In this document: in pieces, positions 52,568-63,998 of the stretch | Layout of the letters: each line of letters opens with the position of its first letter | How positions within the stretch are numbered: the first letter of the stretch is position 1 | NCBI RefSeq assembly: GCF_051401765.1 | Contig: NW_027480463.1 | Span: 3,906,001-3,970,000 of the forward strand | Source: Calliopsis andreniformis | Taxonomy: Eukaryota > Arthropoda > Insecta > Hymenoptera > Andrenidae | Length of the DNA stretch: 64,000 nt | Reading direction: 5' to 3' | Position numbers and translations under genes: made by a program | The notes under the pieces: model-generated | The model's input: only the letters and a program-made list of their open reading frames with translations | What the model was told of the DNA's origin: nothing | The model's database searches: none

Positions 52568-55500
52568 CAGACCTCAAACAATAATACTCAACCCACAGTC
52601 CTCGTCCTGAATCCACAACCCTCAATCCTCAATCCTCAACCTTCAATCATCAATATTCAATCTTCAATCCTCAACCCTCAATCCTCAATCCTCAATGTTC
52701 AATCCTCAATACCCAATCTTCAATCTTCAATACTCAATCTTCAATCCTCAATCCTCAATCCTCAATCCTCAATCCTCAATCCTCAATCCTCAACCCTCAA
52801 TCCTCAATCCTCAGTCCTCAAACCTCAATTCTGAATCCTCAATCCTGAATCCTCAACCTTCAGCTCTCAGTCCTCAACAATCAGTTGTCAATCCTCAATC
52901 CTCAATACAATATCCTCAATTCACAGGTTTCAATACTCAATACTCAATCTGCAATCTTCAAATCTCTATCCACAAACATCAATCCTCATCACTCAACCCT
53001 CAACACTCAGTCCCCAATACTCAATCTTCAATTCTCAATCCTCAATCCTCAATCCTCAATCCTGAACCCTCAATCATCAATCCTCAGTACTCAATCTTCA
53101 ATCCTCAATCCTCAATCCTCGATCCTCAGTCCTCAATCCTCAATTGTCAATCTCCAATCCTGAATACTCAATCCTCAATCCTCAATCCTCAATCGGCAAT
53201 CCTCAATCCTCATTCTTCAATCCTCAATACCCTATCCTCAATCTTCAGCCCTCAGTCCTCAACAATCAGTTGTCAATCCTCAATCCCCAATAGAATATCC
53301 TCAATTCACAGTTTTCAATACTTAATACTCAATCTGGAATCTTCAAATCTCTATCCACAAACATCAATTCTCATCACTCAGCCCTCAACACTCAGTCCTC
53401 AATGTTCAATCCTCAATCCTCAATTCTCAACCTTCAATCCTCAATACTCAATCATTAATCCTCAATCCTCAATCCTCAATCTTCAATCCTCAATCCTCAA
53501 TACTCAATCCTCAATCCTCAGTCCTCAATCCTCAATCATCAATCCTCAATCTTCAATACTCAATCCTCAATCCTCAATCCTCAATCCTCAACCCTCAATC
53601 ATCAATCCTCAATCTTCAATCCTCAATGCTCAACCTTTAATCCTCTATCCTCAATCCTCAATCTTCAATCCTCAATCCTCAATCCTCAACCCTCAATCCT
53701 CAACCCTCAATCCTCAATCCTCAATCCTCAATCCTCAATCTTCAATCCTCAATACTCAATCTTCAATCCTCAATCCTCAATCCTCAATCCTCAATCCTCA
53801 ATCCTCAACCCTCAGCCCTCATCCTCAATCCTCATTCCTCAATCCCCGATCCTCAATCCTCAATCTTCAATCCTCAATCCTCAATTCTCAATCCTCAATC
53901 CTCAATCCTCAATCCTCAATCATCAATCCTCAATCTTCAATACTCAATCCTCAATCCTCAATCCTCAACCCTCAATCATCAATCCTCAATCTTCAATCCT
54001 CAATGCTCAACCTTTAATCCTCAATCCTCAATCCTCAATCTTCAATCCTCAATCCTCAATCCTCAATCCTCAATCCACAATCCTCAATCCTCAATCCTCA
54101 ATCCTCAATCCTCAATCTTCAATCCTCAATACTCAATCTTCAATCCTCAATCCTCAATCCTCAATCCTGAGTCCTCATTCTTCAATCCTCAATACAGAAT
54201 CCTCAATCTTCAATCCTCAATCCTCAATCCTCAATTCTCAATCCTCTATCCTCAATCCTCAGTCCTCAAACATCAATACTCAACCCTCAGTCCTCGTCCT
54301 GAATCCACAACCCTCAATCCTCAATCCTCAACCTTCAATCATCAATATTCAATCTTCAATCCTCAATCCTCAATACTCAGTGGTCAATCCTCAATACCCA
54401 ATCTTCAATCTTCAATCCTCGATCCTCAATCCTCAATCCCCAATCCTCAATCCTCAATCGTCAGTCCTCAAACCACAGTCCTGAATCCTCAATCCTGAAT
54501 CCTCAATGTTCAGCCCTCAGTCCTCAACAATCAGTTGTCAATCCTCAATCCTCACTAGAATATCCTCAGTTCAGCGTTTTCCATACGCAATACTCAATCT
54601 GCAACCTTCATATCTCTATCCACAAACATCAATTCTCATCACTCAGCCATCAACACTCAGTCCCCTATCCTCAATCTTCAATCGTCAATCCTCAATCCTC
54701 AATCCTCAATCCTCAATCTTCAATCCTCAATACTCAATCTTCAATCCTCAATCCTCAATCCTCAATCCTCAATCCTCAATCTTCAGTCCTCAATCCTCAA
54801 TCCTCAATCCTCAATGCTCATTCTTCAATCCTCAATACCCAATCCTCAATCTTCAATCGTCAATCCTCAATCCTCAACTCTCAATCCTGAATCCTCAACC
54901 CTCAGTCCTCAAACCTCAATCGTCAACCCTCAGACCTCATCTTCAATCCTCAATCCTCAATCCTCAATTCTCAATCTTCAATCCTCAATACTCAATCTTC
55001 AATCCTCAATCCTCAATCCTCAATCTTCAATCCTCAATCCTCAATACTCAATCCTCAATACTCAATCCTCAATCCTCAATCCTCAATCACCAATCCGCAA
55101 TCTTCAATCCTCAATACTCAATCTTTAATCCTCAATCCTCAATCCTCAATCTTCAATCCTGAATCCTCAATCCTCAATCCTCAATCCTCAATCCTCAATC
55201 CTCAATCCTCAAGCCTCAATCCTCAATCCTCAATCCTCAATCCTCAATCCTCAATACACAATCTTCAATCCTCAATCCTCAATCCTCAATCCTCAGTCCT
55301 CACTCTTCAATCCTCAATACCCAATCCTCAATCTTCAATCCTCAATCCCCAATCCTCAATTCTCAATCCTCTATCCTCAGTCCTCAGTCCTCAAACCTCA
55401 ATACTGAATCCTCAACCCTGAATCCTCAATCTTCAGCCCTCAGTCCTCAACAATCAGTTGTCAATCCTCAATCTTCAATAGAATATCCTCAATTCACAGG

Positions 55501-56500
55501 TTTCAATACTCAATACTCAATCTGCAATCTTCAAATCTCTATCCACAAACATCAATCCTCATCACTCAACCCTCAACACTCAGTTCCCAATCCTCAATCT
55601 TCAATTCTCAATCCTCAACCCTCAATCCTCAATCCTCAACCCTCAATCCTCAATCCTCAATCTTCAATCCTCAATAGTCAACCTTCAATCCTCAATCCTC
55701 AATCCTCGATCCTCAATCCTCAATCCCCAATCGTCAATCTCCAATCCTGAATACTCAATCTTCAATCCTGAATCCTCAATCGCCCATCCTCAATCCTCAT
55801 TCTTCAATCCTCGATACCCTATCCTCAATCTTCAATCCTCAATCCTCAATCCTCAATTCTCAATCCTCAATCCTCAGTCCTGAGTCCTCAAACCTCAATC
55901 TTCAACCCTCAGCCCTCATCCTCTATCCTCAATCCCCAATCCTCAAGCCTCAATCCTCAGTCCTCAAACCACAGTCCTGAATCCTCAATCCTGTATCCTC
56001 AATCTTCAGCCCTCAGTCCTCAACAATCAGTTGTCAATCCTCAATCCTCACTAGAATATCCTCAGTTCAGAGTTTTCCATACGCAATACTCAATCTGCAA
56101 CCTTCATATCTCTATCCACAAACATCAGTTCTCATCACTCAGCCATCAACACTCAGTCCCCTATCCTCAATCTTCAATCGTCAATCCTCAATCCTCAATC
56201 CTCAATCCTCAATCTTCAATCCTCAATACTCATTCTTCAATCCTCAATCCTCAATCCTCAATCCTCAATCCTCAATCTTCAATCCTCAATCCTCAATCCT
56301 CAATCCTCAATGCTCATTCTTCAATCCTCAATAACCAATCCTCAATCTTCAATCCTCAATCCTCAATCCTCAACTCTCAATCCTGAATCCTCAACCCTCA
56401 GTCCTCAAACCTCAATCGTCAACCCTCAGACCTCATCTTCAATCCTCAATCCTCAATCCTCAATTCTAAATCTTCAATCCTCAATACTCAATCTTCAATC
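52568..56500. repeat. Long-range duplication, right copy (partner 28901-32740)
   Basis: Right-hand member of the pair about 24 kb apart: C 52568, A5 52861, 53246 and 55434, C 54260, A3 54511 and 56007. It contains an A3 copy at 54511 with its flank (to about 55000) that duplicates the flank of A3 at 56007 at about 1,496 bp, so this copy gained an extra internal duplication relative to the left one. The left copy has an additional C at 32347. Confidence 0.8.
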
Positions 56501-57629
56501 CTCAATCCTCAATTCTCAATCCTCAATCCTCAATCCTCAATCCTCATTCTTCAATCCTCAATACCCAATCCTCAATCTTCAACCCTCAATCCTCAATCCT
56601 CAATTCTCAATCCTCAATCCTCAATCCTCAGACCTCAGAAATCAATACTCAACCCTCAGTCCTCGTCCTCAATCCACAACCCTCAATCCTCAATCATCGA
56701 TCTTCTATCATCAATATTCAATCTTCAGTACTCAATCCTCAATGCTCAATCCACAATGTTCAATCCGCAATACCCAATCCTCAATCTTCTATACTCAATC
56801 CTCAATCCTCAATCCTCAATCCTCAACCCTCAGACCACATCGTCAATCCTCAATCCTCAATCCTCAATCCTCAATACTCAATACTCAATCCTCAATCGTC
56901 AATCCTCAATCCTCAATACTCAATCTTCAGCCCACAATACTCAATGTTCAATCCTCAATCCTCAATTCTCAATCCTCAATACTCAATCCTCAATCGTCAA
57001 TCCTCAACCCCAATCCTCAATCTTCAATCCTCATTCCTCAATCCTCAATCCTCAATCCTCAATCTTCAATCCTCAATACTAAATCTTCAATCCTCAATCA
57101 TCAATCCTAAATCCTCAATCCTCAATCCTCAATCCTCAATCTTCAATCCTCAATACTCAATCTTCAATCCTCAATCCTCAATCCTCAATCCTCAGTCCTC
57201 ATTCTTCAATCCTCAATACCCAATCCTCAACTCTCAATCCTGAATCCTCAACCCTCAGTCCTCAAACCTCAATCGTCAACCCTCAGACCTCATCTTCAAT
57301 CCTCAATCCTCAATCCTCAATTCTCAATCTTCAATCCTCAATACTCAATCTTCAATCCTCAATCCTCAATTCTCAATCCTCAATATTCAATCCTCAATCG
57401 TCAATCCTCAATCCCCAATCCTGAATCTTCAATACTCAATCCTCAATACTCAATCCACAATCCTCAATCTTCAATCCTCATTACTCAATCTTCAATCCTC
57501 AATCCTCAACCCTCAATCCTCAATCCTCAATCCTCAGTACTCAATCCCCAATCTTCAATCCTCAATACTCAATCTTCAATTCTCAATCCTCAATCCTCAA
57601 TCCTCAATTCTCAATCCTCAATCCTCAAT

Positions 57630-57815
57630 ATTCAACACACAACCCTCAACCACCAATCCTCAATACACAACAATCAATCCTCAATTCTCAATACTCAATA
57701 GAATATCGTGAACTCTCGTGGTTCAATACTCAAACCGTAATATTCAATAAACATATCTCAATCGTCAAACATCAATTCTAAACACTCAATCCTCAACACT
57801 CAGTCCTCTCTCTTC
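57630..57815. repeat. Cassette B, copy 5 (first B of unit V1)
   Basis: Lies 1,001 bp after C at 56629 instead of 366 bp. It carries AATAAACATATC where others read AATAATCATATC. It is followed 118 bp later by the second type of truncated A (57934). Confidence 0.9.
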
Positions 57816-58864
57816 AATCCTCCATCCTCAACCCTCAATCCTCAAGCGTCAATCCTCAATCCTCAATCCTCAACCCTCAATCCTCAGTCCTCAAACCTCA
57901 ATACCGAATCCTCAATCCTGAATCCTCAACCTTCAGCCCTCAGTCCTCAACAATCAATTGTCGATACTCAATCCTCAATCGTCAATCCTCAACACCAATC
58001 CTCAATCTTCAATCCTCAATCCTTAATCCTCAATCCTCAATCCTCAATCTTCAATCCTCAATACTCAATCTTCAATCCTCAATCATCAATCCTAAATCCT
58101 CAATCCTCAATCCTCAATCCTCAATCTTCAATCCTCAATACTCAATCTTCAATCCTCAATCCTCAATCCTCAATCCTCAGTCCTCATTCTTCAATCCTCA
58201 ATACCCAATCCTCAACTCTCAATCCTGAATCCTCAACCCTCAGTCCTCAAACCTCAATCGTCAACCCTCAGACCTCATCTTCAATCCTCAATCCTCAATC
58301 CTCAATTCTCAATCTTCAATCCTCAATACTCAATCTTCAATCCTCAATCCTCAATTCTCAATCCTCAATACTCAATCCTCAATCGTCAATCCTCAATCCC
58401 CAATCCTCAATCTTCAATACTCAATCCTCAATACCCAATCCTCAATCTTCAACCATCAATCCTCTATCCTCAATTCTCAATCCTCAATCCTCAATCCTCA
58501 GACCTCAGAAATCAATACTCGACCCTCAGTCCTCGTCCTCAATCCACAACCCTCAATCCTCAATCATCGATCTTCAATCATCAATATTCAATCTTCAGTA
58601 CTCAATCCTCAATGCTCAATCCACAATGTTCAATCCGCAATACCCAATCCTCAATCTTCAATCCTCAATCCTCAATCCTCAATCCTCAATCCTCAACCCT
58701 CAGACCTCATCGTCAATCCTCAATCCTCAATCCTCAATCCTCAATACTCAATCTTCAATCCCCAATACTCAATCTTCAATCCTCAATCCAAAATCCACAA
58801 TCTTCAATCCTCAATACTCAATCTTCAATCCTCAATCCTCAATTCTCAATCCTCAATCCTCAAT

Positions 58865-59050
58865 ATTCAACACACAACCCTCAACCACCAATACTCAATA
58901 CACAACAATCAATCCTCAATTCTCAATACTCAATAGAATATCGAGAACTCCCGTGGTTCAATACTCAAACCGTAATATTCAATAATCATATCTCAATCGT
59001 CAAACATCAATTCTAAACACTCAATCCTCAACACTCAGTCCTCTCTCTTC
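58865..59050. repeat. Cassette B, copy 6 (second B of unit V1)
   Basis: 366 bp after C at 58499. It carries GAATATCGAGAACTCCCGTG, shared only with copy 8 (62100), and CACCAATACTC instead of CACCAATCCTC. It is followed by the truncated A at 59169. Confidence 0.9.
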
Positions 59051-60871
59051 AATCCTCCATCCTCAACCCTCAGTCCTCAAGCGTCAATACACAACCCTCA
59101 ATCCTCAACCCTCAATCCTCAGTCCTCAAACCTCAATACCGAATCCTCAATCCTGAATCCTCAACCTTCAGCCCTCAGTCCTCAACAATCAATTGTCGAT
59201 CCTCAACCCACAATCCTCAATCATCAATATTCAATCCTTAATACTCAATCTTCAATCCTCAATACTCAATCCTCAATCCTCAATCCTCATTCTTCAATCC
59301 TTAATACCCAATCCTCAATCTCCAATCCTCAATCCTCAATCCTCAATTCTCAATCCTCAAAGCTCAATCTTCAATCCTCAATCCTCAATCCTCAACCCTC
59401 AATCCTCAGTCCTCAAACCTCAATACCGAATCCTCAATCCTGAATCCTCAATCTTCAGCCCTCAGTCCTCAACAATCAGTTGTTAATCCTCAATCCTCAA
59501 TAGAATATCCTCAATTCACATTTCTCAATACTCATCGCTCAATCTGCAATCTTCAAACCTCTATCCACAAACACCAATTCTCATCACTCGACCATCAACA
59601 CTCAGTCCTCAATGTTCAATACTCAATCCTCAATCCACAATCCTCAATCATCAATATTCAATCCTCAATACTCAATCTTCAATCCTCAATACTCAATCCT
59701 CAATCATCAATCCTCATTCTTCAATCCTCAATACCCAATCCTCAGTCTTCAATCCTCAATCCTCAATCCTCAATTCTAAATCCTCAAAACTCAATCTTCA
59801 ATCCTCAATCCTCAATCCTCAACCCTCAATCCTCAGTCCTCAAACCTCAATACCGAATCCTCAATCCTGAATCCTCAACCTTCAGCCCCCAGTCCTCAAC
59901 AATCAATTGTCAATCCTCAATCCTCCACAGAATATCCTCAATTCACAGCTTTCAATACTCAATCCCCATTCTTCAATCTTCAAATCTCAATCCACAAACG
60001 TCAATTCCCATCACTCAACCGTCAACACTAAGTCCTCAATCTTCAATCCTCAATCCTCAATCCTCAATCTTCAGCCCTCAATACTCAATGTTCAATCCTC
60101 AATCCTCAATTGTCAATCCTCAATACTCAATCCTCAATCGTCAATCCTCAATCCTCAATACTCAATCTTCAGCCCACAATACTCAATGTTCAATCCTCAA
60201 TCCTCAATTCTCAATCCTCAATACTCAATCCTCAATCGTCAATCCTCAACCCCAATCCTCAATCTTCAATACTCAATCCTCAATCCTCAATCCTCAATCC
60301 TCAATCTTCAATCCTCAATACTAAATCTTCAATCCTCAATCATCAATCCTAAATCCTCAATCCTCAATCCTCAATCCTCAACCTTCAATCCTCAATACTC
60401 AGTCTTCAACCCTCAATCCTCAATCCTCAATCCTCAGTCCTCATTCTTCAATCCTCAATACCCAATCCTCAACTCTCAATCCTGAATCCTCAACCCTCAG
60501 TCCTCAAACCTCAATCGTCAACCCTCAGACCTCATCTTCAATCCTTAATCCTCAATCCTCAATTCTCAATCTTCAATCCTCAATACTCAATCTTCAATCC
60601 TCAATCCTCAATTCTCAATCCTCAATATTCAATCCTCAATCGTCAATCCTCAATCCCCAATCCTGAATCTTCAATACTCAATCCTCAATACTCAATCCAC
60701 AATCCTCAATCTTCAATCCTCAATACTCAATCTTCAATCCTCAATCCTCAACCCTCAATCCTCAATCCTCAATCCTCAGTACTCAATCCTCAATCTTCAA
60801 TCCTCAATACTCAATCTTCAATCCTCAATCCTCAATCCTCAATCCTCAATTCTCAATCCTCAATCCTCAAT

Positions 60872-61057
60872 ATTCAACACACAACCCTCAACCACCAATC
60901 CTCAATACACAACAATCAATCCTTAATTCTCAATACTCAATAGAATATCGTGAACTCTCGTGGTTCAATACTCAAACCGTAATATTCAATAATCATATCT
61001 CAATCGTCAAACATCAATTCTAAACACTCAATCCTCAACACTCAGTCCTCTCTCTTC
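60872..61057. repeat. Cassette B, copy 7 (first B of unit V2)
   Basis: Exactly 3,242 bp after copy 5, but without that copy's AATAAACATATC change, so the change arose after duplication. It has CCTTAATTC where copy 5 has CCTCAATTC. It is followed by the truncated A at 61176. Confidence 0.9.
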
Positions 61058-62099
61058 AATCCTCCATCCTCAACCCTCAATCCTCAAGCGTCAATCCTCA
61101 ATCCTCAATCCTCAACCCTCAATCCTCAGTCCTCAAACCTCATTACCGAATCCTCAATCCTGAATCCTCAACCTTCAGCCCTCAGTCCTCAACAATCAAT
61201 TGTCGATACTCAATCCTCAATCGTCAATCCTCAACACCAATCCTCAATCTTCAATCCTCAATCCTTAATCCTCAATCCTCAATCCTCAATCTTCAATCCT
61301 CAATACTCAATCTTCAATCCTCAATCATCAATCCTAAATCCTCAATCCTCAATCCTCAATCCTCAATCTTCAATCCTCAATACTCAATCTTCAATCCTCA
61401 ATCCTCAATCCTCAATCCTCAGTCCTCATTCTTCAATCCTCAATACCCAATCCTCAACTCTCAATCCTGAATCCTCAACCCTCAGTCCTCAAACCTCAAT
61501 CGTCAACCCTCAGACCTCATCTTCAATCCTCAATCCTCAATCCTCAATTCTCAATCTTCAATCCTCAATACTCAATCTTCAATCCTCAATCCTCAATTCT
61601 CAATCCTCAATACTCAATCCTCAATCGTCAATCCTCAATCCCCAATCCTCAATCTTCAATACTCAATCCTCAATACCCAATCCTCAATCTTCAACCATCA
61701 ATCCTCTATCCTCAATTCTCAATCCTCAATCCTCAATCCTCAGACCTCAGAAATCAATACTCGACCCTCAGTCCTCGTCCTCAATCCACAACCCTCAATC
61801 CTCAATCATCGATCTTCAATCATCAATATTCAATCTTCAGTACTCAATCCTCAATGCTCAATCCACAATGTTCAATCCGCAATACCCAATCCTCAATCTT
61901 CAATCCTCAATCCTCAATCCTCAATCCTCAACCCTCAGACCTCATCGTCAATCCTCAATCCTCAATCCTCAATCCTCAATACTCAATCTTCAATCCCCAA
62001 TACTCAATCTTCAATCCTCAATCCAAAATCCACAATCTTCAATCCTCAATACTCAATCTTCAATCCTCAATCCTCAATTCTCAATCCTCAATCCTCAAT

Positions 62100-62285
62100 A
62101 TTCAACACACAACCCTCAACCACCAATACTCAATACACAACAATCAATCCTCAATTCTCAATACTCAATAGAATATCGAGAACTCCCGTGGTTCAATACT
62201 CAAACCGTAATATTCAATAATCATATCTCAATCGTCAAACATCAATTCTAAACACTCAATCCTCAACACTCAGTCCTCTCTCTTC
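62100..62285. repeat. Cassette B, copy 8 (second B of unit V2)
   Basis: Sister of copy 6, sharing GAATATCGAGAACTCCCGTG. It is 359 bp after C at 61741, one heptamer less than the usual 366. It is followed by the truncated A at 62404. Confidence 0.9.
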
Positions 62286-63407
62286 AATCCTCCATCCTCA
62301 ACCCTCAATCCTCAAGCGTCAATCCACAACCCTCAATCCTCAACCCTCAATCCTCAGTCCTCAAACCTCAATACCGAATCCTCAATCCTGAATCCTCAAC
62401 CTTCAGCCCTCAGTCCTCAACAATCAATTGTCGATCCTCAACCCACAATCCTCAATCATCAATATTCAATCCTCAATACTCAATCTTCAATCCTCAATAC
62501 TCAATCCTCAATCCTCAATCCTCATTCTTCAATCCTCAATACCCAATCCTCAATCTCCAATCCTCAATCCTCAATCCTCAATTCTAAATCCTCAAAACTC
62601 AATCTTCAATCCTCAATCCTCAATCCTCAACCCTCAATCCTCAGTCCTCAAACCTCAATACCGAATCCTCAATCCTGAATCCTCAACCTTCAGCCCTCAG
62701 TCCTCAACAATCAATTGTCAATCCTCAATCCTCAACAGAATATCCTCAATTCACAGCTTTCAATACTCAATCCCCATTCTTCAATCTTCAAATCTCAATC
62801 CACAAACGTCAATTCCCATCACTCAACCGTCAACACTAAGTCCTCAATCTTCAATCCTCAATCCTCAATCCTCAATCTTCAGCCCTCAATACTCAATGTT
62901 CAATCCTCAATCCTCAATTCTCAATCCTCAATACTCAATCCTCAATCGTCAATCCTCAATCCTCAATACTCAATCTTCAGCCCACAATACTCAATGTTCA
63001 ACCCTCAATCCTCAATTCTCAATCCTCAATACTCAATCCTCAATCGTCAATCCTCAACCCCAATCCTCAATCTTCAATCCTCAATCCTCAATCCTCAATC
63101 CTCAATCCTCAATCTTCAATCCTCAATACTAAATCTTCAATCCTCAATCATCAATCCTAAATCCTCAATCCTCAATCCTCAATCCTCAACCTTCAATCTT
63201 CAATACTCAGTCTTCAACCCTCAATCCTCAATCCTCAATCCTCAGTCCTCATTCTTCAATCCTCAATACCCAATCCTCAATCTTCAACCATCAATCCTCT
63301 ATCCTCAATCCTCAGTACTCAATCCTCAATCTTCAATCCTCAATACTCAATCTTCAATCCTCAATCCTCAATCCTCAATCCTCAATTCTCAATCCTCAAT
63401 CCTCAAT

Positions 63408-63593
63408 ATTCAACACACAACCCTCAACCACCAATCCTCAATACACAACAATCAATCCTCAATTCTCAATACTCAATAGAATATCGTGAACCCTCGTGGT
63501 TCAATACTCAAACCGTAATATTCAATAATCATATCTCAATCGTCAAACATCAATTCTAAACACTCAATCCTCAACACTCAGTCCTCTCTCTTC
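63408..63593. repeat. Cassette B, copy 9 (unit V3)
   Basis: Has GAATATCGTGAACCCTCGTG, a private change. The downstream truncated A (63712) has the junction type of second-position copies, while the B sequence resembles first-position copies. Unit V3 therefore looks like a recombinant within or near B. Confidence 0.87.
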
Positions 63594-63998
63594 AATCCTC
63601 CATCCTCAACCCTCAATCCTCAAGCGTCAATCCTCAATCCTCAATCCTCAACCCTCAATCCTCAGTCCTCAAACCTCAATACCGAATCCTCAATCCTGAA
63701 TCCTCAACCTTCAGCCCTCAGTCCTCAACAATCAATTGTCGATCCTCAACCCACAATCCTCAATCATCAATATTCAATCCTCAATACTCAATCTTCAATC
63801 CTCAATACTCAATCGTCAATCCTCAATCCTCATTCTTCAATCCTCAATACCCAATCCTCAATCTTCAATCCTCAATCCTCAATCCTCAATTCTCAATCCT
63901 CAAAACTCAATCTTCAATCCTCAATCCTCAATCCTCAACCCTCAATCCTCAGTCCTCAAACCTCAATACCGAATCCTCAATCCTGAATCCTCAATCTT

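Larger units (their letters stand above)
33101..56879. repeat. Large mosaic block with mixed cassettes and nested duplications
   Basis: Contains all A subfamilies, B at 35482, 36809 and 42577, and many C copies. Internal colinear pairs include 33122-33701 with 37400-37979 (offset 4,278), 37827 with 38869 (1,042), 35116-35667 with 36443-36994 (1,327), 34724-35667 with 41819-42762 (7,095), and 44070 with 47782 (3,712). About 38300-38800, 44600-45100, 46400-46530 and 48220-48700 also share one segment. There is no single period and no gene. The interval 47.94-50.57 kb is the longest A-free stretch and contains only heptamers and C cassettes. Confidence 0.82.
56880..60121. repeat. 3,242-bp higher-order repeat, unit V1
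   Basis: Landmarks recur at +3,242 bp: B 57630/60872, truncated A 57934/61176, C 58499/61741. The unit holds two B cassettes 1,235 bp apart, two truncated A cassettes, A1 (59456), A2 (59883) and one C. V1 is the most complete copy seen. Confidence 0.9.
60122..62929. repeat. 3,242-bp higher-order repeat, unit V2, shortened
   Basis: Runs parallel to V1 but totals 2,808 bp. It is 7 bp shorter by 62100 (B offset 3,235) and then lacks about 427 bp, equivalent to about 59345-59772, including the A1 cassette. The total loss of 434 bp is exactly 62 heptamers, as expected for exchange in register with the heptamer. Confidence 0.88.

Noticed and set aside
51256..52584. 442-residue open frame
   Set aside because: Repeat-encoded SILNPQS variants only, ending at a chance TAA variant. 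It spans a 230-bp tandem duplication and two A-type regions.
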